A stretch of 64,000 bases of DNA, from NCBI RefSeq assembly GCF_004006175.1, contig NZ_CP033219.1, positions 1,736,001-1,800,000 of the forward strand, in the 5' to 3' direction. Of this stretch, positions 34,842 to 43,862 are shown piece by piece; within the stretch, counting starts at the first letter, position 1, and each line of letters opens with the position of its first letter. A program made the position numbers and the translations under genes. Under the pieces are notes generated by a model. It was not told the origin of the DNA and searched no databases. It was given only the letters and a program-made list of their open reading frames with translations. Origin of the DNA: Parasedimentitalea marina. GTDB taxonomy: Bacteria; Pseudomonadota; Alphaproteobacteria; Rhodobacterales; Rhodobacteraceae.

Positions 34842-35523
34842 TATTATTGACCGATCGTTCGTCCCATTTTGACAGGATTGAGCGGTCGGCCGAAGTTTTG
34901 TTCTCAGTAATATTAAGTTTGGGTCACTAGGGACGTCAGCGAGGGCATTTACCAGGGACATGACCGGCCGCCACCAGCGAAAGATCGGTTTGACGGTCCG
35001 CATCGCAGCAGACGTTTCCCGTACGTAAGAAAGGTTTGGACTAGTCCTTTCGATCCGATGCATTTGACGCCCTGACTTTGCAAGGCCCGCTTTCTGCGCA
35101 TAGCTGTCGTTGGCGCTGACCGCAGCGAATGGCCGTATAATGTTACGGTTCCCCCTAAAATCGCTTTCTAGTTCCAGCGTTAGAAATGGCGCACAAAGCT
35201 TCCCTATCAGCATGACTTTAAACAAAAAATCTCTATCTAGAAAGTTGGCACCGAACAAAAAAGGCGACTTTCTAGTTCCTTGGATCAAAATTCTCTGGAA
35301 TTACGAGTGTCTTAGGCATCAGCAATAGGCGCCAGCCTTATTAATATGGCGCTCTGGGGGGGCTGGTGGAATTTGCAAAGTTTGGTGTCCCAATATTGGC
35401 CAAATGGCGTTTGAAGCCTATTTGAAAGACACGCGCCCAAGCTGTCCAGGCCACGGTCCATTGCCTAAAATGCCCTTGTTTTTAAGAAGCTGTCCGGGTT
35501 CTTCCGGCATCCTCCAGGCTCTT
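34842..35523. other. Gene-free stretch with repeat and leader element
   Basis: About 680 bases with no convincing gene. It holds a dispersed-repeat copy (35074-35136), a 12-base direct repeat CTTTCTAGTTCC at 35164 and 35268, and the leader element (35290-35523) shared with 60.4-60.64 kb. Confidence 0.55.
35074..35136 (+). repeat. Dispersed intergenic repeat, copy at 35.1 kb
   Basis: GACTTTGCAAGGC, then CTTTCTGCGCATAGCTGTCG, then CCGCAGCGAATGGCCG. It is close to the copies at 50.2 and 12.8 kb. Confidence 0.65.
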
Positions 35524-35564
35524 CCGGTTACTGCAATAATAAGTGTCCAACAACATTAGCCACC
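35290..35564 (+). repeat. Long leader-type repeat, copy A
   Basis: It shares a collinear series of blocks with 60409-60660: GGAATTACGAGTG, TTTGGTGTCCCAA, TTTGAAAGACACGCGCCCAA, and CTTTTCCGGTTACTGCAATA-like ends (here CTCTTCCGGTTACTGCAATA). It ends with CCGGTTACTGCAATAATA and a GTG codon followed by TCCAACAACA, which is repeated in inverted orientation at the DUF4145 start. Confidence 0.7.
35524..35564 (+). repeat. Inverted repeat, left arm, abutting DUF4145 stop codon
   Basis: 41 bases matching the reverse complement of 36001-36042 at 37 of 42 aligned positions. The arm ends one base before the DUF4145 stop codon (35565-35567). Confidence 0.75.
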
Positions 35565-36023
35565 TTAGTCGCTGTCATCGCCGCTCTTTTTCTTATTGTC
35601 CCGTCTCCCAATGGCTTCCAGTGCGCCCGGCGGGAGACCTGCGTATATCTCGTCAATTTCCTTCGGTTCGGAAATCCTCTTGTCGGCAATTACGTTCACT
35701 AGCTTAAGTAGTATCACTTCAGTATCTCGGTCGTCATCGATATCCATTTTCCCGGGATGAACTATATTGTTGCCGATCACTCTTACGACATCCAGAGATT
35801 TTTGAATTTTTGTGTTCAGTCCAGCGGCTACCAATGCCCCAATATCATTGTTGATATTTTTCCCCGGTTGCCCGAGTTCCTTACAGAGCTTCTGAATGGC
35901 CAGACGCGTCAGTGCCGCAGCTCCCCTTGGTGACAGGTCGATTATCGATAGTGCTTCGTTATAATCCCGGCGAATATCGGCCGGCAAATCGGTGTTGGCG
36001 GGTGGCCCATTGTTGTTGGACAT
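35565..36023 (-). CDS. DUF4145-type small protein framed by inverted repeats
   Basis: 152 residues. The core AALTRLAIQKLCKELGQPGK, then IGALVAAGLNTKIQKSLDVV and RVIGNNIVHPGKM, matches the DUF4145 family. That family is all-helical, occurs in many prophage and defence contexts, and also in restriction-enzyme fusions. The IGNNxxH part is HEPN-like (NIVH). Its first codons lie inside the right inverted repeat, and its stop codon touches the left one. The gene thus fills exactly the space between the arms. It may be a cassette or the product of an inverted duplication. Function unknown. Confidence 0.75.
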   Translation of the reverse strand: MSNNNGPPANTDLPADIRRDYNEALSIIDLSPRGAAALTRLAIQKLCKELGQPGKNINNDIGALVAAGLNTKIQKSLDVVRVIGNNIVHPGKMDIDDDRDTEVILLKLVNVIADKRISEPKEIDEIYAGLPPGALEAIGRRDNKKKSGDDSD

Positions 36024-36042
36024 CTATTATTGCAGTAACCGG
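36001..36042 (-). repeat. Inverted repeat, right arm, covering DUF4145 start
   Basis: On the minus strand it reads CCGGTTACTGCAATAATAG, then ATGTCCAACAACAATGG. It therefore includes the DUF4145 start codon and its immediate upstream region. Confidence 0.75.
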
Positions 36043-36201
36043 GCTTCGGCGGGTAACTGGGCGCCATTTACCAGCCCAATCCTTCAATATTGGAGCTATT
36101 TTCAGAATCGGCGTATCATTTTCATAAATCGACGCGCGGAACGAGGGCCGAGTCACTACATTGGCCCCAATCCAATACTTGCGAAAAAGAATGGGCCGAT
36201 T

Positions 36202-37269
36202 ATGATCTACCTCGACCTTGCGCTGCGTGGCGGTGCTGTTACAATATTGATGTTGCTGGCCTTATTGCTCTGGCGCGCGCCCATCAACTTGGAAGGGCGC
36301 TTATCGGTTTCGGCGTTGGCCCTGTCCGAATCCGCTTTCCTGGTTATTACGGCGGCTCTGCCTCTCGACCTGCACCCAGCTTTGCTTTCAAATTTCACGC
36401 TACTCGCCAGCTTCACACCTGCAGCGACTACCTGGCTGATCGTAACCATATTTCTCGATGCTCCCGGTCAGCGTTGGCCGTGGCTGATAGCATCGTTGGT
36501 CACCTCTATCGCGCTTTATACCCATGAGGCCTTCCCAAGCCTTTTCTCCGTTTGCCTACCAATGTCCGTGGTCCTTTATGGAGCGCTTGTCATTCTCTCG
36601 CTCTGGTCCAGCCGTGACGATTTAGTAGAGTGCCGCTGCCGTGCCCGACCTGGATTCGCTGCAGCTATTGCCGGCCTTGCGTTGTTTTTGACTGCAGGTC
36701 AGGCAACAGGTTTGCTACAGGAGGACGGTATAATACTTGCTCTCTTGCAAGCTACCGGCACACTTGTGGTTTCCCTCGCATTTGCAGTGTGGCTGTTGCG
36801 CCCCGATGCGAACCTCTGGCCGGGTGAAACAACCCCAGACATCGACAGCCGTTTGCCGATCCACGATGAATTTGCAGACCCCGCCCTGATCGCAAGTATC
36901 AAGTCAGCCATGACCGCAGGCATCTGGCGAGAGGAAGGGCTGACCATCGGCGCGCTTGCAGGAAAACTCGCCGTACCGGAGCACCGTTTGCGGCGCGCGA
37001 TAAACCAAGGGCTGGGCTTTCGAAACTTCTCGAGCTTCATCAACCGGGCTAGGATCGAAGCGGCCTGTGCCGCCTTGACGGCCCCCACCCAGATGAATGC
37101 AACAGTGTTAGAAATAGCATATGATGTCGGTTTTGCTTCAGTGGGGCCGTTCAACCGAGCATTCCGCGCTGAAATCGGGTACAGCCCGACTGAATACCGA
37201 CGTATCACACAGACCGGTGCTTCCGCCGATTCTGAAAAATTAGCGCCAATTGCTGCAAACCTGCACTGA
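36202..37269 (+). CDS. Membrane-anchored AraC-family transcriptional regulator
   Basis: 355 residues from ATG 36202 (MIYLDLALRGG); the open frame extends upstream but that part overlaps the DUF4145 leader. The N-terminal about 225 residues have six to seven hydrophobic helices. The C-terminal about 100 residues are an AraC domain: LTIGALAGKLAVPEHRLRRA and LEIAYDVGFASVGPFNRAFR followed by EIGYSPTEYRR. Membrane AraC proteins sense envelope or external signals. The adjacent secreted peptide gene (37346) and the DUF1254 gene are candidate targets. Confidence 0.88.
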   Translation: MIYLDLALRGGAVTILMLLALLLWRAPINLEGRLSVSALALSESAFLVITAALPLDLHPALLSNFTLLASFTPAATTWLIVTIFLDAPGQRWPWLIASLVTSIALYTHEAFPSLFSVCLPMSVVLYGALVILSLWSSRDDLVECRCRARPGFAAAIAGLALFLTAGQATGLLQEDGIILALLQATGTLVVSLAFAVWLLRPDANLWPGETTPDIDSRLPIHDEFADPALIASIKSAMTAGIWREEGLTIGALAGKLAVPEHRLRRAINQGLGFRNFSSFINRARIEAACAALTAPTQMNATVLEIAYDVGFASVGPFNRAFRAEIGYSPTEYRRITQTGASADSEKLAPIAANLH

Positions 37270-37345
37270 TTTCCACAATCGACGCGCGAGGATGCGTTTG
37301 GCGTAACAAACTATGGGCATCAATTCCACAAAACGGAGATGCTCG

Positions 37346-37507
37346 ATGCGCGCCCTAATTCTCACTGTGCTCATAATTTTTGCCAACGCGACCCAGATCC
37401 CGGCTCAAACAATGCCGACGATGCCGCCGTCCACTTTTCCCGAAACGGGAACCTTTTGTGATCTGCTAAAGCTCTGCCCGAAGGCCGATCTTGCCCAAGC
37501 AAGATGA
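37346..37507 (+). CDS. Small secreted peptide
   Basis: 53 residues from ATG 37346 behind GGAG. The signal peptide MRALILTVLIIFANATQIPA-Q is followed by a short mature part with TMPTMPPSTFPETGTFCDLL and KLCPKADLAQ, rich in Pro and with two Cys. It sits 76 bases after the membrane AraC regulator, on the same strand. It may be a regulatory or signalling partner of that regulator; this is inference. Confidence 0.6.
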   Translation: MRALILTVLIIFANATQIPAQTMPTMPPSTFPETGTFCDLLKLCPKADLAQAR

Positions 37508-37966
37508 CTAGATCGTTTGTTCGTTCTGGCACTGAAAGCGAATCCGCCATTTGTGCCTAAATGTGCATGGTGCTGCAATCGGACCACCTCTCTCTTCCCT
37601 ATGCCCTTTAACCTGACTGTCGGGAGCGGCCCTGACCTGCCGTTCGTGACAAACCCGTCTAACGGCAGCTCGCAGCCCTTTTAAGACCTGGGTGCGGGGC
37701 CGCGTCCGACACGAAGAGTGTGACGCGGTCATGCACTGCATTTCGCACCAAAGTCTGCTAAGCTTACAGACAAGACAGTGGCCAAAGCCACGGTCGAGTT
37801 ATCCAATGTCTTTTCATCAGAGATTTTGGCTAAGCCAATCTACCGAAACATCAGTCAATGAAGTTGGCTTAGCAGCGTTCTGGGAAACTCCGGGTCAGGT
37901 CGTCAACTACGGCAATCATACCAGTATTGCAGAGTTTGTAAGTCCGGACCCGGAACAGTTGCCTGA
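37508..37966. other. Intergenic stretch with a partial repeat copy
   Basis: About 460 bases; no supported gene. A partial copy of the dispersed repeat lies at 37636-37682 (CTGCCGTTCGTGACAAACCC then GTCTAACGGCAGCTCGCAGC). Confidence 0.5.
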
Positions 37967-39490
37967 CTATTTCACGAGTTCAAATTCACCTGGTTTCCAG
38001 GTTTTTTCGAACCATGGCTCCAGTGGGCCATAGACGCGCAGTAGAGTGAACCAACCCTTGCCGGGTACAGTCTGGGTCCAGTTTGCCTCCTTGCCTGCCG
38101 GGGCTTCTGGCCCGAAATACAGATCGACAGACCCGTCGGCGTTGGTGTCAAACCCGCCACGTGCGCTGTTCTTGCTGGGGTAAAGTTGATCTGTCTGAAG
38201 CTCGGACCGGGTTTGCGGATCGTAGATCACAATCGACCAGAAATTCTTGACCGGCGCATCCGCTGGGATGGTCATCTTATAATTATTGCCCCCATCCAGG
38301 AAGTCACCATTGCCGTCACGCTCGGCATAGGCATAGTTCGACCCGACGCCGGGGATTTGCAGCGCCATCGCCGGGGTGTTCACCGTTGCCTGATAAAAGA
38401 ACAACGTGCGAGCATCCAGATTGCGCCCGCCCATGCCATCATCCAGCAACCAGCGATAATCCCGCCCGATGAATGCGGTCTTCCACTGGCTACCCTCATA
38501 AAGATAAGCATTCGGATCGCGGGTGTCGAAAGTTATCGCGCGGGCGGTGGCGTTGCCGACCTTGATGGCGTCCTGCAGAATGGCCTCCATCCGTGCGTCC
38601 GGTGCAAAAGGTTTGCCTTTTATGATGCCGATGGACGCGAATAACCCGCGCAGTTCCGGATCGAGAAAGTCCACCGGTTCGCGGTCGATCACCGTGTGAA
38701 GCTCTTCGTAGAACTCATATGTATTGGCGTGGATGGTGTTGAAAACCTTCGTGGAGCCGCTGATGAACTCCATTTCCGGCGGATTGTCGGCCTGTGACAA
38801 CGGATAGATTTTCAGGCCATCAGTGAACATCTTGTTGGCGGCATCCGGCTTGCCGTCCTTGATCAGCCCGCGCAGGATTACCCAGTTGGCATAGCTGGGC
38901 GAGGTAGAAACGAAATAGCCTTCCGGCACATCCCCGTCATAGCCCGGCGGCAAGATCAAATACTTGCCACCCTTTCCCTTGTCCGGCCCCGGTCCGCCCA
39001 TGTCGACAACGAAACGGAAATAAGCATCATTTACCGTGCCAGGCCCCATACCCGAAGGGATTTCCATCACGGTTGGCCCGTCGCGCTTCAGATCAAGGAA
39101 GGAACTGACATAGACTGTTCCGGTGTTTCCAGTGAGGAACAGCGGGTTGGCGTCCATGAAGTTATCCATGATGATCGCCTGATGCGCCTGCGTCACGCCC
39201 ATCTCGACGTTCCCAAGGCGGATCGCCTCGACTGATGCCGCAGGGATGCCGTTCAAAAAAGTTTCAACACCGCGCATGAAATCAAGGTTGTCATAGACCA
39301 GCCGTGAAGTTTCCTCAGTCGGCATTCCATCGTTGAATCTCATAGTCCCCAGCCGGGTTTCCACCTCGTTAGGGGTCATGATGTTCTCGGGAATTTTGTT
39401 GTTGAAGCCCGGAGTCGGTTCTTCGGCTGCAACACCGACGGCGGTCAGCGAGGCCGAAATCACCCAGCCAAAAAATATTCCAAATCTCAT
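37967..39490 (-). CDS. DUF1254/DUF1214 periplasmic protein
   Basis: 507 residues from ATG 39490 with signal peptide MRFGIFFGWVISASLTAVGV-AAEE. DUF1254 covers about residues 55-190 (GVETFLNGIPAASVEAIRLG, NANP-like MDANPLFLTGNTGTVY). DUF1214 lies near the C-terminus (APVKNFWSIVIYDPQTRSEL through PGKGWFTLLRVYGPLEPWF). Proteins of this type are exported and common in marine bacteria. Their function is not established. It is transcribed toward the AraC region. Confidence 0.9.
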   Translation of the reverse strand: MRFGIFFGWVISASLTAVGVAAEEPTPGFNNKIPENIMTPNEVETRLGTMRFNDGMPTEETSRLVYDNLDFMRGVETFLNGIPAASVEAIRLGNVEMGVTQAHQAIIMDNFMDANPLFLTGNTGTVYVSSFLDLKRDGPTVMEIPSGMGPGTVNDAYFRFVVDMGGPGPDKGKGGKYLILPPGYDGDVPEGYFVSTSPSYANWVILRGLIKDGKPDAANKMFTDGLKIYPLSQADNPPEMEFISGSTKVFNTIHANTYEFYEELHTVIDREPVDFLDPELRGLFASIGIIKGKPFAPDARMEAILQDAIKVGNATARAITFDTRDPNAYLYEGSQWKTAFIGRDYRWLLDDGMGGRNLDARTLFFYQATVNTPAMALQIPGVGSNYAYAERDGNGDFLDGGNNYKMTIPADAPVKNFWSIVIYDPQTRSELQTDQLYPSKNSARGGFDTNADGSVDLYFGPEAPAGKEANWTQTVPGKGWFTLLRVYGPLEPWFEKTWKPGEFELVK

Positions 39491-39893
39491 ACGAAAATCC
39501 CTTTCCAGCATTCAATAATAGATGGCTACTGAGATGGTATAGTAAAATAAGGTGCCTTTCTACGTTAGTTGAAAACCTGGTGTTGTCTCTCTCCCGTTTG
39601 CTTGTCAGGTCCTGTGCAGGTTGTCGTATGCTCCAAGGAGCCCAAACCTGTCATTCGCCATGACGGGTCTAATGGTAGGTTCCAGCCCTTCTACGACATA
39701 CGTGCGCAGTGAAGCGGACGCGCGGGAACAACTCACCGGGATTCCATTCCAACTTTGTCACCACCCGTCGCGGCTTGTCCCATGACGCTGCCTGATATGT
39801 GCCCACCGATGAGTTTTGAGTGATGTTTTCTTTCTAGCAGTTTGCCCGAGATCGGATAGACTTTGACTCGAGACACGATATTTGGAGGATTTT
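39491..39893. other. Intergenic stretch with repeat copy
   Basis: About 400 bases. A repeat-family piece at 39650-39718 contains GGGTCTAATGGTAGGTTCCA then GCCCTTCTACGACATACGTG. No gene is seen. Confidence 0.5.
39650..39718 (+). repeat. Dispersed intergenic repeat, copy at 39.7 kb
   Basis: Shares the block GTCTAATGG-GTTCCAGCCC and TACGACAT-CGTGC with the copies at 62.0 and 63.2 kb. It lacks the first block. Confidence 0.6.
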
Positions 39894-40394
39894 ATGAATC
39901 TACTGGCAGGTATTTATGTTGTTTCAGCATTTCTGGGTGGGCAGAGTGGACTTACCATTTCCAACGACCTTGGAAAATCTCTGGAGTATTCCGGTGAAGT
40001 TGCGAATTTGATTAATGTCGGCGGCGCAAACATCACCGAAGAAAATGTAACAGGCGCCAATTTTGCTGGTCAAAACCTGAGTGGGGCCATTATCGCTCGA
40101 TCAAACGCGACGGGCGCTGATTTCAGCGGTGCCAATTTGTCTGGCGCGACGCTGGATGCGTCGAATTTCACTGGCGCAAATTTCGCCCAGGCCAATTTGA
40201 CCGGAGCGACGATCAACAGCTCAAATATGACTGGCGCAATCTTTACCGGAGCCTGTCTAGAAGGCATCACAATTTTTGCCTCCAATTTTGCCGAAACTGA
40301 CCTGACCAATGCCAATCTGACCGGTGCTGAAATGCAATATACCAATCTAGATACCGCAGACATGACTGGTGTCGTACGTGACGGCAATTGCTAG
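39894..40394 (+). CDS. Pentapeptide-repeat protein
   Basis: 166 residues from ATG 39894 behind a strong GGAGG. A hydrophobic N-terminus (residues 2-20) may be a signal or anchor. From about residue 47 to 160 the chain is a run of A(N/D)(L/F)xx-type pentapeptides (GANFAGQNLSGAIIARSNAT, GADFSGANLSGATLDASNFT), which fold as a right-handed quadrilateral beta-helix. Some such proteins mimic DNA and protect gyrase, but most have no known role. The export-like N-terminus argues against a gyrase role here. Confidence 0.82.
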   Translation: MNLLAGIYVVSAFLGGQSGLTISNDLGKSLEYSGEVANLINVGGANITEENVTGANFAGQNLSGAIIARSNATGADFSGANLSGATLDASNFTGANFAQANLTGATINSSNMTGAIFTGACLEGITIFASNFAETDLTNANLTGAEMQYTNLDTADMTGVVRDGNC

Positions 40395-40529
40395 AACCTC
40401 CGGACCACCAAGTTGCGGACAAACGGGCTCTCGCTGCTGTTGTTCTAACGTCCGCCTTGATGCAAGCGGGATAGATTTCGGCTCAGCAAAGGTATTGTAC
40501 GGGGTGGCAGAAACGTCGATGTTGCAGAC

Positions 40530-41819
40530 ATGGCAACAGAAACTGAATTTTCCTTCGCAGCGCTAACAGGTTCTGCACGACGGCACATTCGGGTGTTTCA
40601 GATGCACCAGTTTCTTGATCGTTTTGCGATGGGTCTGACGGTTGCCGTTGTTGCTCTGGCGTTAACCGACCGAGGGCTCGACCTCTTTCAAATATCGCTT
40701 CTGTTCGGGGTTTACTCGCTCACGACCATGGCGATGGAGCTGCCTTTCGGCGGCTTGGCAGACAGTATCGGACGCAAGCCGGTCTTTCTGACAGCAGTCG
40801 TCGCCAGTTTGATTTCACTCGCGCTCTTTCTCTCAACCAGCGATTTCTATGTTCTCGCACTTTCTTTTGCGTTCATCGGTTTTGGACGTGCGCTTAGGTC
40901 AGGAACGCTTGATGCGTGGTTTGTCGAAACGTTCAAGGCAGCCGCGCCGAATGTGGACGTTCAACCCGCGCTGGCCAAAGCGCAATGGGCCAATGCCGTA
41001 GGTTTGGCCTCTGGCGCGGTCTTGGGGGGGCTTCTACCTGATATTTTGGGTTCGGTTGCAGAAAGCATCGGTTTCAGCATCTATGATGTATCCTATGCAG
41101 CAAGCTTTGGTGTGATGCTGGGCGTGTTTGCTTTCACGTTGCTGACCATTGTCGAAAAACCACGCCCCAAGAACCCCGGTGCACTCAGACAGGGGTTTGC
41201 AAGCGTGCCAAAGGTGATCAAAGACGCGGGCCTTCTTGCCCTGAAACATCCCGCACTATCAACCCTATTGGCAGCGCTTGCATTTTTCTTGATGGCAACC
41301 AACCCGGTCGAGGTGACCTGGCCAACCTTTGCTAAGCCAATGTTGGACGAGGGCTACGCAAATACCGTCATTGGCGCACTGACCGCTACCTACTTCTTTT
41401 CCATTGCTTTCGGCGCATCGCTGTCTCCGTACGTCAGCCAGATCTTCAAGCGGCAGCACGCAATGACGCTTGCGGCGACTTTTGCTTGCCTAGCAGGCGC
41501 TCAAATCGCATTGGCATTACAGGGCAATATCCTCGGCTTTGTGACCGTCTTTATACTGTACGCTGTGTTCCTTGGTGTCAGCGAGACACCTGCCAGCAGC
41601 ATTCTGCATCGTTGCGTAGAAGACCGTCAGCGGTCGACCATGCTGTCTTTGAGATCGCTGATACAACAGTTGGGGGCCGCATTGGGTTTGGTGCTCGCCG
41701 GAACCGTCGCCGAGATTTACTCCACACCTATCGCATGGATTGTTGGTGCGGTGTTTCTTTTCATTGCTGCTATACTGTCCTTGGTTTTGGTCAAACAACT
41801 GGCCGTAGAAAGCCGATAG
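40530..41819 (+). CDS. MFS transporter
   Basis: 429 residues with 12 predicted membrane helices. The MFS motif A region ADSIGRKPVFLTAVVASLIS is present after helix 2, and GFGRALRSGTLDAWFVET resembles the helix 4 region of YhhQ/YajR-like exporters. The substrate is unknown; drug or metabolite efflux is likely. It stands alone between the pentapeptide gene and the RidA gene. Confidence 0.88.
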   Translation: MATETEFSFAALTGSARRHIRVFQMHQFLDRFAMGLTVAVVALALTDRGLDLFQISLLFGVYSLTTMAMELPFGGLADSIGRKPVFLTAVVASLISLALFLSTSDFYVLALSFAFIGFGRALRSGTLDAWFVETFKAAAPNVDVQPALAKAQWANAVGLASGAVLGGLLPDILGSVAESIGFSIYDVSYAASFGVMLGVFAFTLLTIVEKPRPKNPGALRQGFASVPKVIKDAGLLALKHPALSTLLAALAFFLMATNPVEVTWPTFAKPMLDEGYANTVIGALTATYFFSIAFGASLSPYVSQIFKRQHAMTLAATFACLAGAQIALALQGNILGFVTVFILYAVFLGVSETPASSILHRCVEDRQRSTMLSLRSLIQQLGAALGLVLAGTVAEIYSTPIAWIVGAVFLFIAAILSLVLVKQLAVESR

Positions 41820-42045
41820 CTGACATGCGTGCACCGCGCAGCATCGGGCAATCTGGGCTCATTTGAGACCTTCGCTGCGGACACCATGTATGATCGGTGT
41901 GGGCCGTTTTTGCCTTCAGGTTCAAGTGGAGGCTTCGAAATCGAGGGTGAATCTTAATGGCTCACCTGCTCAACGAATTGCATCGATGGCAGGTGATTGG
42001 TGTAAGTACCATTGTATCTCAGAACTATAGAGTTATGGCCACAGT

Positions 42046-42387
42046 TCAGTCGTAGGCAGCATCCACGATAATCTCGACCTTGAGTTCCGGACGGGCAAGT
42101 TTTGCCTCGCCACAGGCCCGCGCAGGTGCATAACCGTCAGGCACCCAAGCATTCCAGACCTCATTAAGCCCGGCAAAGTCACTCATATCCGCCAGCCATA
42201 TAGTGGCCCGCAACATCTTTTCGCGCGACGATCCGGCCTGGACCAGTAATACCTCGAGGCGCCTAAGGCATTCCTCGGTCTGCGCTTGGATGGTCTTGCC
42301 TTCACCAACCTGCCCGGTGATATAGGCGACCCCATTGTGCTTTACAATTTTCGAGGACCTGGCCCCGGTTTCGATACGTTCAATCAT
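42046..42387 (-). CDS. RidA (YjgF/YER057c) family protein
   Basis: 113 residues. Family features: NGVAYITGQVGEGKTIQAQT, KMLRATIWLADMSDFAGLNE, VWNAWVPDGYAPARACGEAK, and the end LKVEIIVDAAYD. The catalytic Arg of true RidA (R105) corresponds here to A or E in the ARP(E)LKVEI region, so it may be a non-deaminase subfamily. RidA proteins hydrolyse reactive enamines/imines. It lies near a LysR-controlled methyltransferase pair but in the other direction. Confidence 0.85.
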   Translation of the reverse strand: MIERIETGARSSKIVKHNGVAYITGQVGEGKTIQAQTEECLRRLEVLLVQAGSSREKMLRATIWLADMSDFAGLNEVWNAWVPDGYAPARACGEAKLARPELKVEIIVDAAYD

Positions 42388-42493
42388 GCCACACCCCTTG
42401 ATCAGTCAAATTACACGACGCACTCTATGCCGCCTAAAGCTAAACACTTCAACTGTCGAAGCGAACCTAGCCGTGTCTTCGCCACACGCGTGT

Positions 42494-42766
42494 TTAAGGT
42501 CCGGTTAAGACCGATAGCTCCAGAACAACAAATAACGATGAAAAACCGCAATGCCCTCCATAGCTGCCGCTAACGGGGGTTAAGTGGATTGTGCCGCTTC
42601 CCGCAAATCCGTCTGCGAGAACCAAGCGTTTTTTTGTGTCACCGCCGGGAAGGCAGTACTGATAGGGGAGGTCATTGTCGGCACCACGGTCCACTAAAAC
42701 TACTTCCAGTTTTCCGCCGTGGCGGTAGTCAACTGTATCGCCAACTTTGAAAAGTCGTCTCGTCAT
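42494..42766 (-). CDS. Small possible protein, unknown
   Basis: 90 codons from ATG 42766. The N-terminal part FKVGDTVDYRHGGKLEVVLV followed by DRGADNDLPYQYCLPGGDTK reads like an SH3/KOW-type barrel, which supports coding. The last about 20 residues are hydrophobic and less convincing. No neighbour link. Confidence is low, and a 3' truncation of a longer gene is possible. Confidence 0.35.
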   Translation of the reverse strand: MTRRLFKVGDTVDYRHGGKLEVVLVDRGADNDLPYQYCLPGGDTKKRLVLADGFAGSGTIHLTPVSGSYGGHCGFSSLFVVLELSVLTGP

Positions 42767-42834
42767 TCGGGCCTCCGGGGTTAGGTGGTCTCATCCCCGC
42801 AAGGTCGACAAACTGCACTTTCGCGACCTTGGTA

Positions 42835-42955
42835 TGTAGTGCAGCATCCGTCACAGAGGGCGGGAAGCAGACGTTCTCTGCAGTCAGCTAGAACATCTGC
42901 TGAGCGGGACGAAGTCGGCTTTCGCTGCGGCTGCGCCAATGGCCGCTTCAGTTTG
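42835..42955 (+). repeat. Dispersed intergenic repeat, second-half copy at 42.9 kb
   Basis: TAGTGCAGCATCCGTCACAG, AGGGCGGGAAGCAGACGTTC and TCTGCAGTCAGC match the second half of the copy at 50.2 kb almost base for base. Confidence 0.65.
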
Positions 42956-42973
42956 TTAGCACTAAAATTATTA

Positions 42974-43861
42974 CTAACAGCCTCTGTCGGGTTGTACTTC
43001 TTGTAACCATTGTACAAACGCCGCGACACTTTTCGCGTTGCAGCCGGATGTAGGCCGAGCCAAGAAATATCCATATGAAGATAGCTCAACGTCTGACAAG
43101 CGCACAAGTTTTCCATCGTCTATTTCTTGTGAGATTAAGTGATCATTCAGTGCAATGCCTTGGCCATCAATGACGGCCTGCACCCTGACATTCGGGTCTG
43201 GAATGATAAGAGTATCTTTGCGGGTCTGGTGCGGTAGCCCTGCGGCCGTGAGCCAGTCAGACCATGCCGTACTGTCGTCATGATCGCGCAACAATGTAAG
43301 TTCGGAAAAAGCGCGTTCCAGTCCGATACTCTTCACCTTTTGGGCAATGTCAGGGTTGCCAACTGGCCAAGCAGGCATCGTCTGAAACGGGAGAACCTCA
43401 ACGTCATTCCAGTCGCCATTGCCCCAGCGGATCGCGATATCAACGCCTTGACGGTCCAGATCGAATAGCTGCGTCATGGGTTGAATGCGCAGCTGGATTT
43501 CTGGGTGTAACTGCATGAAATTCATCAGTCGTGGCGACAACCAACGAGATGCGAAATAACTCGACATACCCACGGTAAGAGATTGTGTGCGAGGTTCTTT
43601 GAGTTCTTCCAGCTTTGTTTCAATGCTCAGAAAATGCGACCGCGTTGCCTTGAGTAGTTGATGCCCTTCGTTGGTTAGTATGACGCCGCGCGTGCTTCTC
43701 ACGAAGACCTTGAAGCCCAGATCATCTTCTAGTGTTTTGATTTGGTAGCTAATTGCACCCTTCGTCAGATGCAGTACTTCCGCTGCATCTGAAAAGCTGA
43801 GGTGCTGAGCAACTTCTACGAACAATCGTAGCGTGTCGTGATGTCTGTACCGTATGGCCAT
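42974..43861 (-). CDS. LysR-family regulator, GcvA-like
   Basis: 295 residues. The N-terminal HTH reads LSFSDAAEVLHLTKGAISYQ followed by IKTLEDDLGFKVFVRSTRG. The C-terminal effector domain has the GcvA/AmpR-type LMNFMQLHPEIQLRI and VDIAIRWGNGDW. It is divergent from the MttB-like gene with 105 bases between. An inverted repeat at 43863-43898 is its probable operator, so it likely controls the methyltransferase pair. Confidence 0.9.
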   Translation of the reverse strand: MAIRYRHHDTLRLFVEVAQHLSFSDAAEVLHLTKGAISYQIKTLEDDLGFKVFVRSTRGVILTNEGHQLLKATRSHFLSIETKLEELKEPRTQSLTVGMSSYFASRWLSPRLMNFMQLHPEIQLRIQPMTQLFDLDRQGVDIAIRWGNGDWNDVEVLPFQTMPAWPVGNPDIAQKVKSIGLERAFSELTLLRDHDDSTAWSDWLTAAGLPHQTRKDTLIIPDPNVRVQAVIDGQGIALNDHLISQEIDDGKLVRLSDVELSSYGYFLARPTSGCNAKSVAAFVQWLQEVQPDRGC

Positions 43862-43862
43862 G

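Noticed and set aside
37692..38033. 113-codon plus-strand frame running into the DUF1254 gene
   Set aside because: It overlaps the real gene end on the other strand and shows no domain, so chance is the better explanation.
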